Below are positions 43,547 to 52,192 of a stretch of DNA of 64,000 nt, one piece after another. A program made the position numbers and the translations under genes. The notes beneath the pieces are model-generated. The model made no database searches, was not told where the DNA came from, and was given only the letters and a program-made list of their open reading frames with translations. Source of the stretch: Sphingomonas bacterium (lineage in GTDB: Bacteria > Pseudomonadota > Alphaproteobacteria > Sphingomonadales > Sphingomonadaceae); NCBI GenBank assembly GCA_030149245.1, contig JASBRX010000016.1, forward strand, positions 62,001-126,000. Direction: 5' to 3'. Numbering within the stretch: the first letter of the stretch is position 1; every line of letters starts with the position of its first letter.

Positions 43547-44464
43547 CTATGCCCGCATCGCCATCCGGCGCAGTTCGGACAGCGTGTCCTCAAGCTTGCG
43601 CTTGGGACCGGGAGCCGGCTCTGGCGGGGGTGGTGCGAACTTGGTCAGCCCACGCTCAAGCCGGTCGAGCAAGGCCTGCACGCTCGCCTCGGTCTGCGGG
43701 GCGGTGATCGGCGCTGCCACTTCCGGCTCGGGCGCAACCACCGGCTCCGGCGTCGGCCGCACCGGCGGGGTCAGCTCGAACGTCTCGAACCGCTCGCCAT
43801 CGTCGAAAATCGGCGCGCGCGCTGCACGGCGGCGCAGCGGCCGCACCGGGGGCGGCGGCGCCATCGGCACCGCCGGAATGGCATAGGGATCGAACGCCGC
43901 GAGTGGCTGATCGAGATCGGCGGGCAGCTCCTGCACTTCGGGCAGCGGCGCATGGATCGGACGCCCCTCGGACGGCGGCCCCATCGCGATCACCGGCTCT
44001 TCGGGCAGCGCGGCATCGGACAAGTCGAGGATGTCGGCCACGCTGACCTCAGGCTCCGCCACCGGAACCGGATCGAGTGCCGGCATGTCGAGATCGCTGG
44101 CACGCAGCGGGACCCGCGGACGCGCGTCGGGATGTGCGTCGGCGCGGCGCACGGTTGGACGAGGCTCGCCCTCCGCTGACTCCGCACCGCGCGAATCGAG
44201 CCATGCGATCAGCGCCGACAGCCCCATCCACGCGATCAGCGCGATCAGTCCGCCGCTGAACAGTCCAATGCACAGCCGCGCCGTCGTCCCCAGCGGCGGC
44301 TCAGCCGCCGGCACGAACGCCGCAATCCCGCTGGAGAGCACCATGTCCTCAAGCAGCGCGCCGGGCAGCACCAGGCTCGCCAGCACCGCACACGCGCCCG
44401 CGCCTCCAGCCAGCGCAAGCGCCACATTGGGGGTCAGACGTTGAACGAGGGCGTACGCAACCAT
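43547..44464 (-). CDS. Membrane protein with long Pro/Glu-rich cytoplasmic region, unknown
   Basis: A 305-aa protein. Two hydrophobic helices occupy residues about 8-45 and 58-88 (CIGLFSGGLIALIAWMGLSALIAWL), then an acidic, Pro-rich, probably disordered region of about 170 residues, and a C-terminal helix (ASVQALLDRLERGLTKFA ... KLEDTLSELRRMAMRA). Its start overlaps the end of the XrtA-type glycosyltransferase by 31 bp, so it belongs to that transcription unit. Function unknown. Confidence 0.75.
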   Translation of the reverse strand: MVAYALVQRLTPNVALALAGGAGACAVLASLVLPGALLEDMVLSSGIAAFVPAAEPPLGTTARLCIGLFSGGLIALIAWMGLSALIAWLDSRGAESAEGEPRPTVRRADAHPDARPRVPLRASDLDMPALDPVPVAEPEVSVADILDLSDAALPEEPVIAMGPPSEGRPIHAPLPEVQELPADLDQPLAAFDPYAIPAVPMAPPPPVRPLRRRAARAPIFDDGERFETFELTPPVRPTPEPVVAPEPEVAAPITAPQTEASVQALLDRLERGLTKFAPPPPEPAPGPKRKLEDTLSELRRMAMRA

Positions 44465-45675
44465 TTGGATTCCCGTGATCGGGCGTCGATCAATCTTTGG
44501 TAAACAGGTTCGTAGCGCGAAATGTTTGACGACCAGTTACGCTCGGCCTCGACCCATCGCCGCGCGCGCTCCTTTTGCGCCTCCCAGCCGGAGCGATCCG
44601 CGAACACCCCCGCCACCGCATCGGCAAGCGCCGCCGGATCGTCGGGCGGGAACAATGTCCCGGTATCGCCATGCCGGATCAGCTCGCGATGCCCGCCGAC
44701 ATCGGACGCCGCGACCAGCCGGTGCTGCGCCATCGCCTCGATCGGCTTCAGCGGCGTCACCAGATCGGTCAGCCGCATGTGCTTGCGCGGATAGACCAGC
44801 AAATCGATCAGCGAGTAATAACGCTCGACCTGCTCATGCGGCACGCGCCCGACGAAATGGATCGCATGCGCCGCGCTCGACACCGCCGCCTGCGCGCGCA
44901 ACGCCTGTTCCATCGGCCCGCCGCCAACCATCACCAGCCGCGCCCTGGGCCGCTGCGCCAGCAATGTCGGCATCGCGGCGATCAGGTCGTCCAGCCCCTC
45001 ATAATCGTAAAAGCTGCCGATGAATCCGATCGTGTCGGCATCGTCGAGCCCGAGCTTCGCCGACAGTTCCGCGTCGCGCGGCGCAGGTTCGCCGAACAGA
45101 TGCAGGTCAACGCCATTGGGCGACACCATGATCTTGCCCGCATCGATCCCGCGCGCAATCAGGTCGCGCTTCAGCCCCTCACAAATCACCGCCACGCCAT
45201 CGACCCGCCGCGCCGCCCAGGTCTCCAGCCCCCGGATCGCGCGATATTTCGCCGACCCCTCGGTCCCGGTCCCGTTGCCGACCGCCGCATCTTCCCAGAA
45301 TGCACGGATTTCGTAGAGCAGCGGCAAGCCATAGCGCTTGGCCGCACGCATCGCCGCCAGCGGGTCGATCACCGGCGAATGCGCGTGAAGGATATCCGGC
45401 CGAAACCGCTCAACCACCTCGCCGATCCGCCGCGCGAACGCAGCGATCTCCGCCAGCTCGCCGACGACTGGCGGCAACCGCCGCATCTGTTTGGTACGGT
45501 GAAAGTCGATCCCGTCGAGCGTCTCGAATGGCGAATCGCCGGTATGGTAACGCGGCCCGGTCACCCCCGCGACGGTCCAGCCGCGCTCCATCTGCGCCTT
45601 CAGAATCGCGCGCGTGCGAAAGGTGTAGCCGCTGTGCAACGGCAGCGAATGGTCGAGGACGTGCAGGATCCGCAT
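44434..45675 (-). CDS. Exosortase A-associated glycosyltransferase (GT4 type)
   Basis: A 413-aa GT-B fold enzyme. It begins MRILHVLDHSLPLHSGYTF, the characteristic start of the XrtA/PEP-CTERM-associated Daro_2409-type glycosyltransferases. The C-terminal half has the nucleotide-sugar site IGFIGSFYDYEGLDDLIAAM and KPIEAMAQHRLVAASDVGGHREL (E-x7-like retaining GT4 motif). It should add a sugar to a polysaccharide precursor at the cytoplasmic face. It is divergent from the O-ligase gene. The start at 45675 skips an 8-codon upstream extension. Confidence 0.92.
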   Translation of the reverse strand: MRILHVLDHSLPLHSGYTFRTRAILKAQMERGWTVAGVTGPRYHTGDSPFETLDGIDFHRTKQMRRLPPVVGELAEIAAFARRIGEVVERFRPDILHAHSPVIDPLAAMRAAKRYGLPLLYEIRAFWEDAAVGNGTGTEGSAKYRAIRGLETWAARRVDGVAVICEGLKRDLIARGIDAGKIMVSPNGVDLHLFGEPAPRDAELSAKLGLDDADTIGFIGSFYDYEGLDDLIAAMPTLLAQRPRARLVMVGGGPMEQALRAQAAVSSAAHAIHFVGRVPHEQVERYYSLIDLLVYPRKHMRLTDLVTPLKPIEAMAQHRLVAASDVGGHRELIRHGDTGTLFPPDDPAALADAVAGVFADRSGWEAQKERARRWVEAERNWSSNISRYEPVYQRLIDARSRESKWLRTPSFNV

Positions 45676-45740
45676 GGCCAATCCTTGCCACGCGATCACT
45701 TAACGGCCCGTCAACCGGAAGCGGCTATCCCCGCATCACG

Positions 45741-45887
45741 ATGATCGACACGCTGGTTCTCGCGCTAACCCACGGGCTGCTGCTCGTCGTCGCCTGGCGT
45801 CTGGTGAACAGCCCGGCGGTCGATGACGACGGCCTCGACGGCAAGCCGCCACCGCCCAAGCGCGGCTGGAAACGCCCCGGTGCGTGA
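45741..45887 (+). CDS. Small single-helix membrane protein overlapping the O-ligase start
   Basis: A 48-aa protein (MIDTLVLALTHGLLLVVAWR) with one transmembrane helix and a Pro/Lys-rich cytoplasmic tail (GKPPPPKRGWKRPGA). Its stop lies 8 bp inside the following gene, whose GTG start at 45880 would be read by coupling. Too short for homology by eye; position suggests an accessory of the polysaccharide ligase. Confidence 0.6.
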   Translation: MIDTLVLALTHGLLLVVAWRLVNSPAVDDDGLDGKPPPPKRGWKRPGA

Positions 45888-47241
45888 CCTCGCCTTCATC
45901 GCATTTCTGGGAGCCATCTTCGCGCTCGGCCTGCGCCGGCCGTTCCTGTTCGTGCTTGCTTATGTCTATATCGACATCGTCTCACCCCAGCGGATGAGCT
46001 ATTTCCTGCTCAACGCCTTCCCGATCTCGGCGATGGCGGTGGGGTTCGCGGTGCTGTCCTGGCTGGCGATGGACGACAAGCGCGACATGCGCGTCGCCCC
46101 GCGTCAGGGGCTGATGCTCGCCCTGCTCGGCTGGTGTTACTACACCACGATCAACGCCGATTTCCCGATCGACGCGGCGTATAAATGGGACTGGGTGTGG
46201 AAGGCGCTGGCCTTCGCGATCTTCCTGCCCCTCACGCTGCGCACGCGCTTGCGGATCGAGGCATTGCTGCTGTTCATGCTCCTTTCCGTTTCGACGATCA
46301 TCATCGCGGGTGGGGTCAAGACCGCGCTCGGCGGTGGCGGCTATGGCCAGCTCAAGCTGATCGTCGACAATAATAGCGGCCTGTTCGAAGGCAGCATCAT
46401 CTCCGCCGTGTCGATCTGCCTGATCCCGCTGATCCTGTGGTTCACCAAATACGGCACGATCTTCCCGCCCGACTGGCGCGTGAAGGCGTTCGGCTATGCC
46501 CTGATCTTCGCCTGCCTGCTGATGCCGGTGGGGACGCAGGCGCGCACCGGTCTCCTCTGCATCGGCCTGCTCGCCGTCCTGATGCTGCGCGACGTCAAGC
46601 GGCGCATCCTCTACATCGCGGGTGCGGGCTTCCTCGCGGTCGCGTCGGTCCCGTTCCTCCCCGCCAGCTTCACCGAGCGGATGGGGACCATCTCGACCTA
46701 TCAGTCCGACGCAAGCGCCTCGACCCGGATCGAGGTGTGGAAATGGACCTGGGAGTATGTGAAGACCCACCCGATGGGCGGCGGGTTCGAAGCCTATCGC
46801 CAGAACGAGATCAAATACGACAAGATCGAGATCGTCGGCGAAGGCGCCAGCCGCACGGTGGTGCGCACGCCCGAAATCGACAAGTCGCGCGCCTATCATT
46901 CGGCCTTTTTCGAAATGCTGGGCGAACAGGGCTGGCCCGGCTTCATCCTGTGGCTGATGATCCATCTCGGCGGCATCCTGCGGATGGAGGTGCTGCGCCG
47001 CCGCTACCGCGACGTGCCGCCCGACAAGGCATGGATCGCCCCGCTCGCCACCGCGCTTCAGCACGGGCACATCATCTATCTGTTCGGCTCGCTGTTCGTC
47101 GGCATCGCGCTCAATCCGTTCGTCTACATGCTGGTCGGCGCGCAGATCGGGCTCGACACCTATCTCGCGCGCAAGCGGGCCGAGGAAGGCATCCGCCCTA
47201 TGGGCCGGAAGCGCGTTTCCCCCACGCCCGCGGCGGCGTGA
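45880..47241 (+). CDS. Putative O-glycosylation ligase, exosortase A system-associated
   Basis: A 453-aa polytopic inner-membrane protein starting at GTG 45880 (VRDLAFIAFLGAIFALGLRRP). The opening LGLRRPFLFVLAYVYIDIVSPQRMSY-type region, the large periplasmic loop with TRIEVWKWTWEYVKTHPMGGGFEAY and YHSAFFEMLGEQGWPGF are hallmarks of the O-antigen-ligase-like XrtA-associated family. It probably transfers a lipid-linked glycan to protein or polysaccharide acceptors. It pairs with the divergent XrtA glycosyltransferase; no exosortase itself is in the window. Confidence 0.92.
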   Translation: MRDLAFIAFLGAIFALGLRRPFLFVLAYVYIDIVSPQRMSYFLLNAFPISAMAVGFAVLSWLAMDDKRDMRVAPRQGLMLALLGWCYYTTINADFPIDAAYKWDWVWKALAFAIFLPLTLRTRLRIEALLLFMLLSVSTIIIAGGVKTALGGGGYGQLKLIVDNNSGLFEGSIISAVSICLIPLILWFTKYGTIFPPDWRVKAFGYALIFACLLMPVGTQARTGLLCIGLLAVLMLRDVKRRILYIAGAGFLAVASVPFLPASFTERMGTISTYQSDASASTRIEVWKWTWEYVKTHPMGGGFEAYRQNEIKYDKIEIVGEGASRTVVRTPEIDKSRAYHSAFFEMLGEQGWPGFILWLMIHLGGILRMEVLRRRYRDVPPDKAWIAPLATALQHGHIIYLFGSLFVGIALNPFVYMLVGAQIGLDTYLARKRAEEGIRPMGRKRVSPTPAAA

Positions 47242-47258
47242 TCGGGTAGAGCGCAGCC

Positions 47259-49004
47259 ATGGCCAGCCTGTTTCTTGTCCGGAACGATGACTCACGCTTC
47301 GCCGAAGCGGCGCTGGGCGAGGCACGCGCAGTGCTGGGCGAACAGGGCTTTCCTGAGCCTGTAGCGGTCGCGATCCCGGGCTGGACCCTGCTCCACGCTG
47401 GCCACATCATCGCCGGCCCACCCACGTTGCTCCGGCGCGGCGACGATCTGGTGGCGGTCGCTGGCACATTGGTCGTCGATGGCAAGATGGGCGAACCCGC
47501 CCTCGCCGCCCTGCTCGCAATGAACCCGCTCGCGCTCGACTGGGACCGGCTCGGCGGCCAGTTCGTCGCGCTCGTCCGGCGCGGCGGTCGCAGCTTCCTG
47601 TTCGGCGACTATTTCTCCGCGTTCCAGCTGTTCCACGACACGCAGGATCGCGTCTTCGCCACGACCTTCCTCGCCGCCGCCCGGGCCCTCCCGCGGCTCA
47701 GCTTCAGTGCGCAGGGCGTGTACGAACTCGCGTTCAACGTCATGCCTGTCGGCGACGATACGGTATTCGAACAGCTCAAGACCCTCTCGCCCAACAGCGT
47801 CGTCGAACTGACCGCGACCGGCACCGTCCGGCACAACGTCGCCAAGCCGCTGCCCGCCGCGCCGAGTCACGACGCGCTGCCCGATCGCATCGCGCGCCAC
47901 CGCGACCCCCTGCTCGCCATCGTCGGCGCGCATGTCGATGCGCTGGGCGGCAATGTCCGTGCGCCGCTGTCGGGCGGGCTCGACTCGCGCCTCGTCCTGG
48001 CCGCGTTGCGCGCGCGGGGCTGTGACCCGCATCTCTATGTCTATGGCGTTCCGGGCGACGAGGATGTCGTGATCGCCCAGCACATTGGCGCCGAACTCGG
48101 CTTCCCGATCGAATGGCTCGACAAGGAAGACGGCGTCGTCCCGCCCGACGCCTTCCCGGATTTGGTCGCTCGCAATTTCCACCAGTTCGACGGCTTGCCG
48201 ACCTTCGGCAACATCTTCGACAACGGCACCAACGGCGCGGCCCAGCTTGCCCGCCACGCCGATGGTGCGCTCGCCGTGTCGGGTGGGTGCGGTGAGATTT
48301 ACCGCAACTTCTTCTACCTTCCCGATCGCCGCTTCACCGCGCACGACATCGCGCAGACCTTCTTCGCGCGCTTCACTCCCGCCGACGCCACCGACCGCTT
48401 CGATCCGCGCGGCTTCATCGACGCGATCGCGGGCAAGATCGCCGCATCGCTCGCCCCGCCCGACGCGACCGGCAAGCTCGCACGCAACCGCGTCGAGCAG
48501 ATCTATCCCCGCATCCGCTGCCGCGCGCTGTTCGGGCGCGAGATCAGCCTCGAGGCGCGGTTCAGCCCATACCTCATGCCCTTCCTCGACCATCGCGTCG
48601 TGGCAGAGGCGATGACGCTGCCCATGCCGCTCAAATATGCCGGACGGTTTGAGGCGGCGTTGCTCAACGCGATCGACCCGGTGCTCGCCGCCCAGCCCTC
48701 GGCGTACGGCCACGACTTTACCGGCCCGCCCAATCTCGCGCATCGCCGCACCGAATGGCTCACCCGCATTCGCCCGGTCTGGCTGCGCCGCCACACTTAC
48801 GCGCTGCGCCGCCGCCTCGGCGCGATGGGGGACGAGCATGGCGGCACGCTCACCCCCGACTACATGAGCCGGGTGATCGACCTCGATTTCCCGGCGATGC
48901 GCCGCTTCTTCAACCCGTCCGCGATCAACGACAGCGCCGTGTGGCGCCGCATCGCCAACCTGGAATATCTCGCGGCAAAGCTGGGTTCGCGCGTGGTAGG
49001 GTGA
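47259..49004 (+). CDS. Asparagine-synthase-like protein without the glutaminase cysteine
   Basis: A 581-aa protein. Residues about 1-200 resemble the class II glutaminase fold (LGGQFVALVRRGG, FGDYFSAFQLFHDTQDRVFATTF), but it begins MASLFLVRNDD instead of Met-Cys, so the nucleophilic Cys2 is missing. The synthetase half has the PP-loop LSGGLDSRLVLAALRARG near residue 240 and GGCGEIYRNFF. It should adenylate a carboxylate and join it to an amine that is not released from glutamine, as in beta-lactam synthetase relatives. It follows the O-ligase by 17 nt, so it is probably part of the glycan unit. Confidence 0.85.
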   Translation: MASLFLVRNDDSRFAEAALGEARAVLGEQGFPEPVAVAIPGWTLLHAGHIIAGPPTLLRRGDDLVAVAGTLVVDGKMGEPALAALLAMNPLALDWDRLGGQFVALVRRGGRSFLFGDYFSAFQLFHDTQDRVFATTFLAAARALPRLSFSAQGVYELAFNVMPVGDDTVFEQLKTLSPNSVVELTATGTVRHNVAKPLPAAPSHDALPDRIARHRDPLLAIVGAHVDALGGNVRAPLSGGLDSRLVLAALRARGCDPHLYVYGVPGDEDVVIAQHIGAELGFPIEWLDKEDGVVPPDAFPDLVARNFHQFDGLPTFGNIFDNGTNGAAQLARHADGALAVSGGCGEIYRNFFYLPDRRFTAHDIAQTFFARFTPADATDRFDPRGFIDAIAGKIAASLAPPDATGKLARNRVEQIYPRIRCRALFGREISLEARFSPYLMPFLDHRVVAEAMTLPMPLKYAGRFEAALLNAIDPVLAAQPSAYGHDFTGPPNLAHRRTEWLTRIRPVWLRRHTYALRRRLGAMGDEHGGTLTPDYMSRVIDLDFPAMRRFFNPSAINDSAVWRRIANLEYLAAKLGSRVVG

Positions 49005-49009
49005 GCTAA

Positions 49010-49174
49010 TTCCTCCCCCAGCTTGCTGGGGGAGGGGGACCGCCGCCGCAGGCGGTGGTGGAGGGGCGGCCGCGCAGACGGCCGAAGCGGCTCGGCAGAG
49101 CACCGCCCTCTGCGAGGGCGGCCCCTCCGTCAGCACTTCGTGCTGCCACCTCCCCCAGCGAGCAGGGGGAGGAA
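49010..49174. repeat. Family A palindromic repeat, copy 6 (reverse)
   Basis: Begins 6 nt after the asparagine-synthase-like stop and ends 6 nt before the stop of the convergent GST gene. The left hairpin is CCCCCAGC/GCTGGGGG; the right hairpin is imperfect (AGCGAGCAGGGG). Opposite orientation to copy 1. Confidence 0.87.
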
Positions 49175-49179
49175 TTGGC

Positions 49180-49806
49180 TCACCCCTCCGCGGGTGCCGG
49201 CATCAGCGCATCGTCCTTCGCATTCGCCCGCTGCGCCGCCTCGCGTCCCTGCACCCGCGCGACGAACGCCACGAACGCATTACGCTTGGGGATCGACCCG
49301 AACTGCAGACCCCAGCTCAGATGCGCGCCGACATACAGGTCCGCCGCCGTGAAATGGTCCGCCGCCAGCCAGCCATCGCCCGCCGCCTTCACCGCGTCCT
49401 CCAGCGTGTCGATCGTGCGGTCGAAATTGCCGAAGCCCAGCATTCCCTGCTTTTGCGGGTCAGCGTCAGCACTCCACCCCATCGCCTTGCTCGTCACCGC
49501 CTGTTCCAGCGGCCCGGCGGCGAAGAACAGCCAGCGATAATAGGCTCCGCGCGCATCCACCGGCGGCGCCAGTTTCGCCGCCGGAAACGCGTCCGCCAGA
49601 TAGGCGCAGATCGCCGCGCACTCGGTCACGACGACGCCATCATGGACGATCGTCGGCACCTTCCCCATCGGGTTGACGCCCAAGAATTCTGCCGGCTTGT
49701 CGCGCCAGTCGACCGTCACGACGTCATATTCGGCGCCCGCTTCCTCAAGCGCCCAGCGCGCGATCCGTCCGCGCGACATCGGATTGGTATAGAGCGTGAT
49801 CGCCAT
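49180..49806 (-). CDS. Glutathione S-transferase family protein
   Basis: A 208-aa GST. The thioredoxin-like N-domain has LYTNPMSRGRIARWALEEAG with a Ser/Arg in the catalytic loop, NPMGKVPTIVHDGVVVTECAAI (cis-Pro and Glu/Ser glutathione contacts around residues 46-66), and the helical C-domain has FTAADLYVGAHLSWG. It conjugates or reduces with glutathione; the substrate is unknown. GGAGGG lies before the ATG, and a GTTC-N7-GTTC element lies 24 nt upstream. Confidence 0.93.
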   Translation of the reverse strand: MAITLYTNPMSRGRIARWALEEAGAEYDVVTVDWRDKPAEFLGVNPMGKVPTIVHDGVVVTECAAICAYLADAFPAAKLAPPVDARGAYYRWLFFAAGPLEQAVTSKAMGWSADADPQKQGMLGFGNFDRTIDTLEDAVKAAGDGWLAADHFTAADLYVGAHLSWGLQFGSIPKRNAFVAFVARVQGREAAQRANAKDDALMPAPAEG

Positions 49807-49829
49807 CGTGTTCCCTCCGAGTCGATTGA

Positions 49830-49844
49830 GAACGAAATAAGAAC
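49830..49844. promoter_or_regulatory. Candidate LexA-type box upstream of the GST gene
   Basis: GTTC-TTATTTC-GTTC on the minus strand, 24 nt before the GST start, in the 100-bp gap to the dienelactone hydrolase gene. It matches the alphaproteobacterial SOS box core. GST genes are not standard SOS members, so chance remains possible. Confidence 0.35.
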
Positions 49845-49902
49845 GTATTTACGCCATCGGTCAAGCGCAAAGTCCCCCCCCTTGCGGGAGAGGATCACCA
49901 GG

Positions 49903-50763
49903 TCACAACCCCTTGAACGTCGCCAGCAACCGCGCCCACGCCCTTTCCGCCTGCACCTGATCATAGACCTGGCTGTCGGGCGGGCACCAACCATGGTTCG
50001 CCGGATACACCTCGATCTCCGCCGCCAGCCCGGCATCGGCGAACGCCTTGCGCACCAATTCCTTCTCGTTCGGATTGCGCTTGTCGTCATTCTCGGCGAC
50101 CGCGAACAGGAAGCGCGCCTTCATCTTGGGCACCAGCAGATGCGGGCTGTCCGGCTTGTCGGTGGCCAGGCCCCCGCCATGGAACGACCCGCCCGCCTTG
50201 ACCCGGTCGGGCAGCGCCGCGGCGGTGCGCATCGTGAACGGCCCGCCCATGCAGTATCCGGTGGTGCCGACTCCGCGCTTCTTGTCCACCGCGCGCTGCC
50301 CGTCGAGCCAGGCCACCGCCGCAGTCGCGTCGCGCACCACCGCATCGGGGGTCAGCAACGCGCGCCACGGTCCGATCTTCTCGCGCACGCTCGGCGTTGC
50401 ATAGCTTTCGCCCGGCTGCAGGAAGCGTCCCTTCACCGACCGGTAGAACGGATTGATCGTCAGCACCGCAAAGCCCGATTGCGCCAGCCGCTCACCCATC
50501 TGGCGGAACGCGGGGCGCAGGCCCATCACGTCGGGCCATACCAGCACCGCCGGGTGCCGGCCCTTGTTCGGCGCGGCATAATAGCCGTCGGCGGTCCCGT
50601 CGGGGGTCTTGAACGTCACGTCCGACGACTGGATGCCCAGCGCATTCGCAGGGGTCGGCAACAGCGCCATCAGCCCCGCGGCGCCCGCCGCCGCGCCAAA
50701 TTCGCGCCGGCTCATGCCCTTGATCAGCTGTTCATTGTCGGCGTTGGTCAGATCGTCGCACAT
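49903..50763 (-). CDS. Dienelactone hydrolase family protein, Tat-exported
   Basis: A 286-aa alpha/beta hydrolase. A Tat signal is visible (SRREFGAAAGAAGLMALLPTPANA, residues about 18-41). The nucleophile is Cys in GTTGYCMGGPF near residue 168, typical of dienelactone hydrolases, with Asp and His in AENDDKRN and PANHGW. Expected to open lactones or esters in the periplasm. It lies between GST and MBL hydrolase genes on the same strand. Confidence 0.92.
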   Translation of the reverse strand: MCDDLTNADNEQLIKGMSRREFGAAAGAAGLMALLPTPANALGIQSSDVTFKTPDGTADGYYAAPNKGRHPAVLVWPDVMGLRPAFRQMGERLAQSGFAVLTINPFYRSVKGRFLQPGESYATPSVREKIGPWRALLTPDAVVRDATAAVAWLDGQRAVDKKRGVGTTGYCMGGPFTMRTAAALPDRVKAGGSFHGGGLATDKPDSPHLLVPKMKARFLFAVAENDDKRNPNEKELVRKAFADAGLAAEIEVYPANHGWCPPDSQVYDQVQAERAWARLLATFKGL

Positions 50764-50808
50764 CGCATCGCTCTCCAGAATCAGGCCACCCGGCGAGCGG
50801 ACGCTAAC

Positions 50809-51906
50809 CTAACCCGTTTTCCGATACCACCACACGCCGTCGCGCACGTCGCGCACCGCCCGCCCCTCGACCTCCAGCCGCCGCAGATGCGCCAGCGTCT
50901 CGCCGGTCGCGAGGCCCAGCATGTCGCCGGTGATCGTCCTCCGGAACATGCGCCCGAAACAGTCGACCGCCCGGCGCGGCTCGGTCAGATGCTCGGCCAA
51001 GATGCCGAGCCGCTTGCGATGCTCGTCGCGCAGCGCCGCCAGCCGGACATGCAGTCCTGTGAACGGCGCGCCATGCGCCGGGAGCACCAGCAGATCGTCG
51101 GGCAGTTCCAGCAATTTCTCGATCGACGCCAGCCATTCGCCCAGCGGATCGGCCTCGGGCTCGCTCACGCCCAGCGAAACGTTGGAGCTGATCCGCGGCA
51201 GCACCTGATCCCCCGCGATCAGCACGCCTTCGGCCTCGTTCCACAGGCACGCATGTTCCGGACAATGCCCCGATCCGACCACGACCCGCCAGGTCGCATC
51301 CCCAATCGCAATCTCCTCGCCATCGACGATCCGGCGATAGCCCAACGGCAGCGGCGCGACCATGCGGCGAAACTGGCCATAGCCCTTGGCGGCCGCCACC
51401 GCGATCTGGTCGTCGTCCCATCCGGCCGCGCGCCAGAAGGCGATCTGCTCGTCCGGCACCGCGTCGCGCACATCGGCGGTCAACAGTCGGCCCATCAGCC
51501 ACTCGCCGCGCGTCATCCACAGCGGCGCATCGAACTTCCGCCCCAGCCATCCGGCAAGGCCAATATGGTCGGGATGAAAATGCGTGCAGATCACGCGATG
51601 CGGCGGCGCGGACGCCAGCGGCTCAACGTCGAACAGCGCGCGCCACGCCTCCACCGACGGATCGACGTTCAATCCGGTATCGACGATGGTCGTCGCTGCA
51701 CCATCGGCGACCAGCCAGCAATTGATATGGTCGAGCGGCCCGGCCATCGGAATGCGCACCCAATGCACCCCGCGCGCAACCGCAATCGCCTCCCCCACCG
51801 CCGGCGTGCGCTCGCCCAGCGGATAGGTCAGCCCGCGATGACTGGTCGCGACGAAGCTTTCGTCCTGCGTCAGCGAGATGTCGGGAGAGATCGCCGGTTC
51901 AGCCAT
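50809..51906 (-). CDS. MBL-fold metallohydrolase
   Basis: A 365-aa protein (MAEPAISPDISLTQDESFVA). The metallo-beta-lactamase metal motif is CTHFHPDHIGLAGWL near residue 110; later ligands fit GSGHCPEHACLW (His) and IAGDQVL (Asp), and LPAHGAPFTG (His). The C-terminal extension with RRTITGDMLGLATGETLAHLRRLEVEGRAV is a winged-helix typical of the LACTB2/glyoxalase II-like subgroup. It likely hydrolyses a thioester or phosphodiester. The long reading frame before 51906 is non-coding. Confidence 0.93.
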   Translation of the reverse strand: MAEPAISPDISLTQDESFVATSHRGLTYPLGERTPAVGEAIAVARGVHWVRIPMAGPLDHINCWLVADGAATTIVDTGLNVDPSVEAWRALFDVEPLASAPPHRVICTHFHPDHIGLAGWLGRKFDAPLWMTRGEWLMGRLLTADVRDAVPDEQIAFWRAAGWDDDQIAVAAAKGYGQFRRMVAPLPLGYRRIVDGEEIAIGDATWRVVVGSGHCPEHACLWNEAEGVLIAGDQVLPRISSNVSLGVSEPEADPLGEWLASIEKLLELPDDLLVLPAHGAPFTGLHVRLAALRDEHRKRLGILAEHLTEPRRAVDCFGRMFRRTITGDMLGLATGETLAHLRRLEVEGRAVRDVRDGVWWYRKTG

Positions 51907-52000
51907 ACCGGAAACAGTGACGGCGCGGGACCCGCTTGTCGAGTCCGCGCGCCGCCGTGATACCCAAAAATCGAAAATGGGGCTGAGCCGGGAGCCGTTC

Positions 52001-52175
52001 TTCCCTCTCCCCTTGATAGGGGAGAGGATAGCGAAGCTTGGCAAGGGGTAGAGCGGAGCAAAGCTCCGCTCGGCTACTGCGTAGCCGCCCACCCCTCTCC
52101 CAGCTCCGACTAGGGCCTTGCTCCGCAAGACCCAAGTCTGCGCATCCCTCTCCCCTCCTGCGGAGGGGCGAGGAA
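52001..52175. repeat. Family D palindromic repeat
   Basis: Left hairpin CTCTCCCC...GGGGAGAG, an inner AGCGGAGC/GCTCCGCT pair with CGGCTACTGCGTAGCCG, and a right end CCCTCTCCCC...GGAGGGGCGAGG. It lies 18 nt from the stop of the DUF1013 gene and covers most of the gap to the MBL gene start; the remaining 95 bp show nothing else. Confidence 0.75.
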
Positions 52176-52192
52176 GATACGGCCCAGATCAA

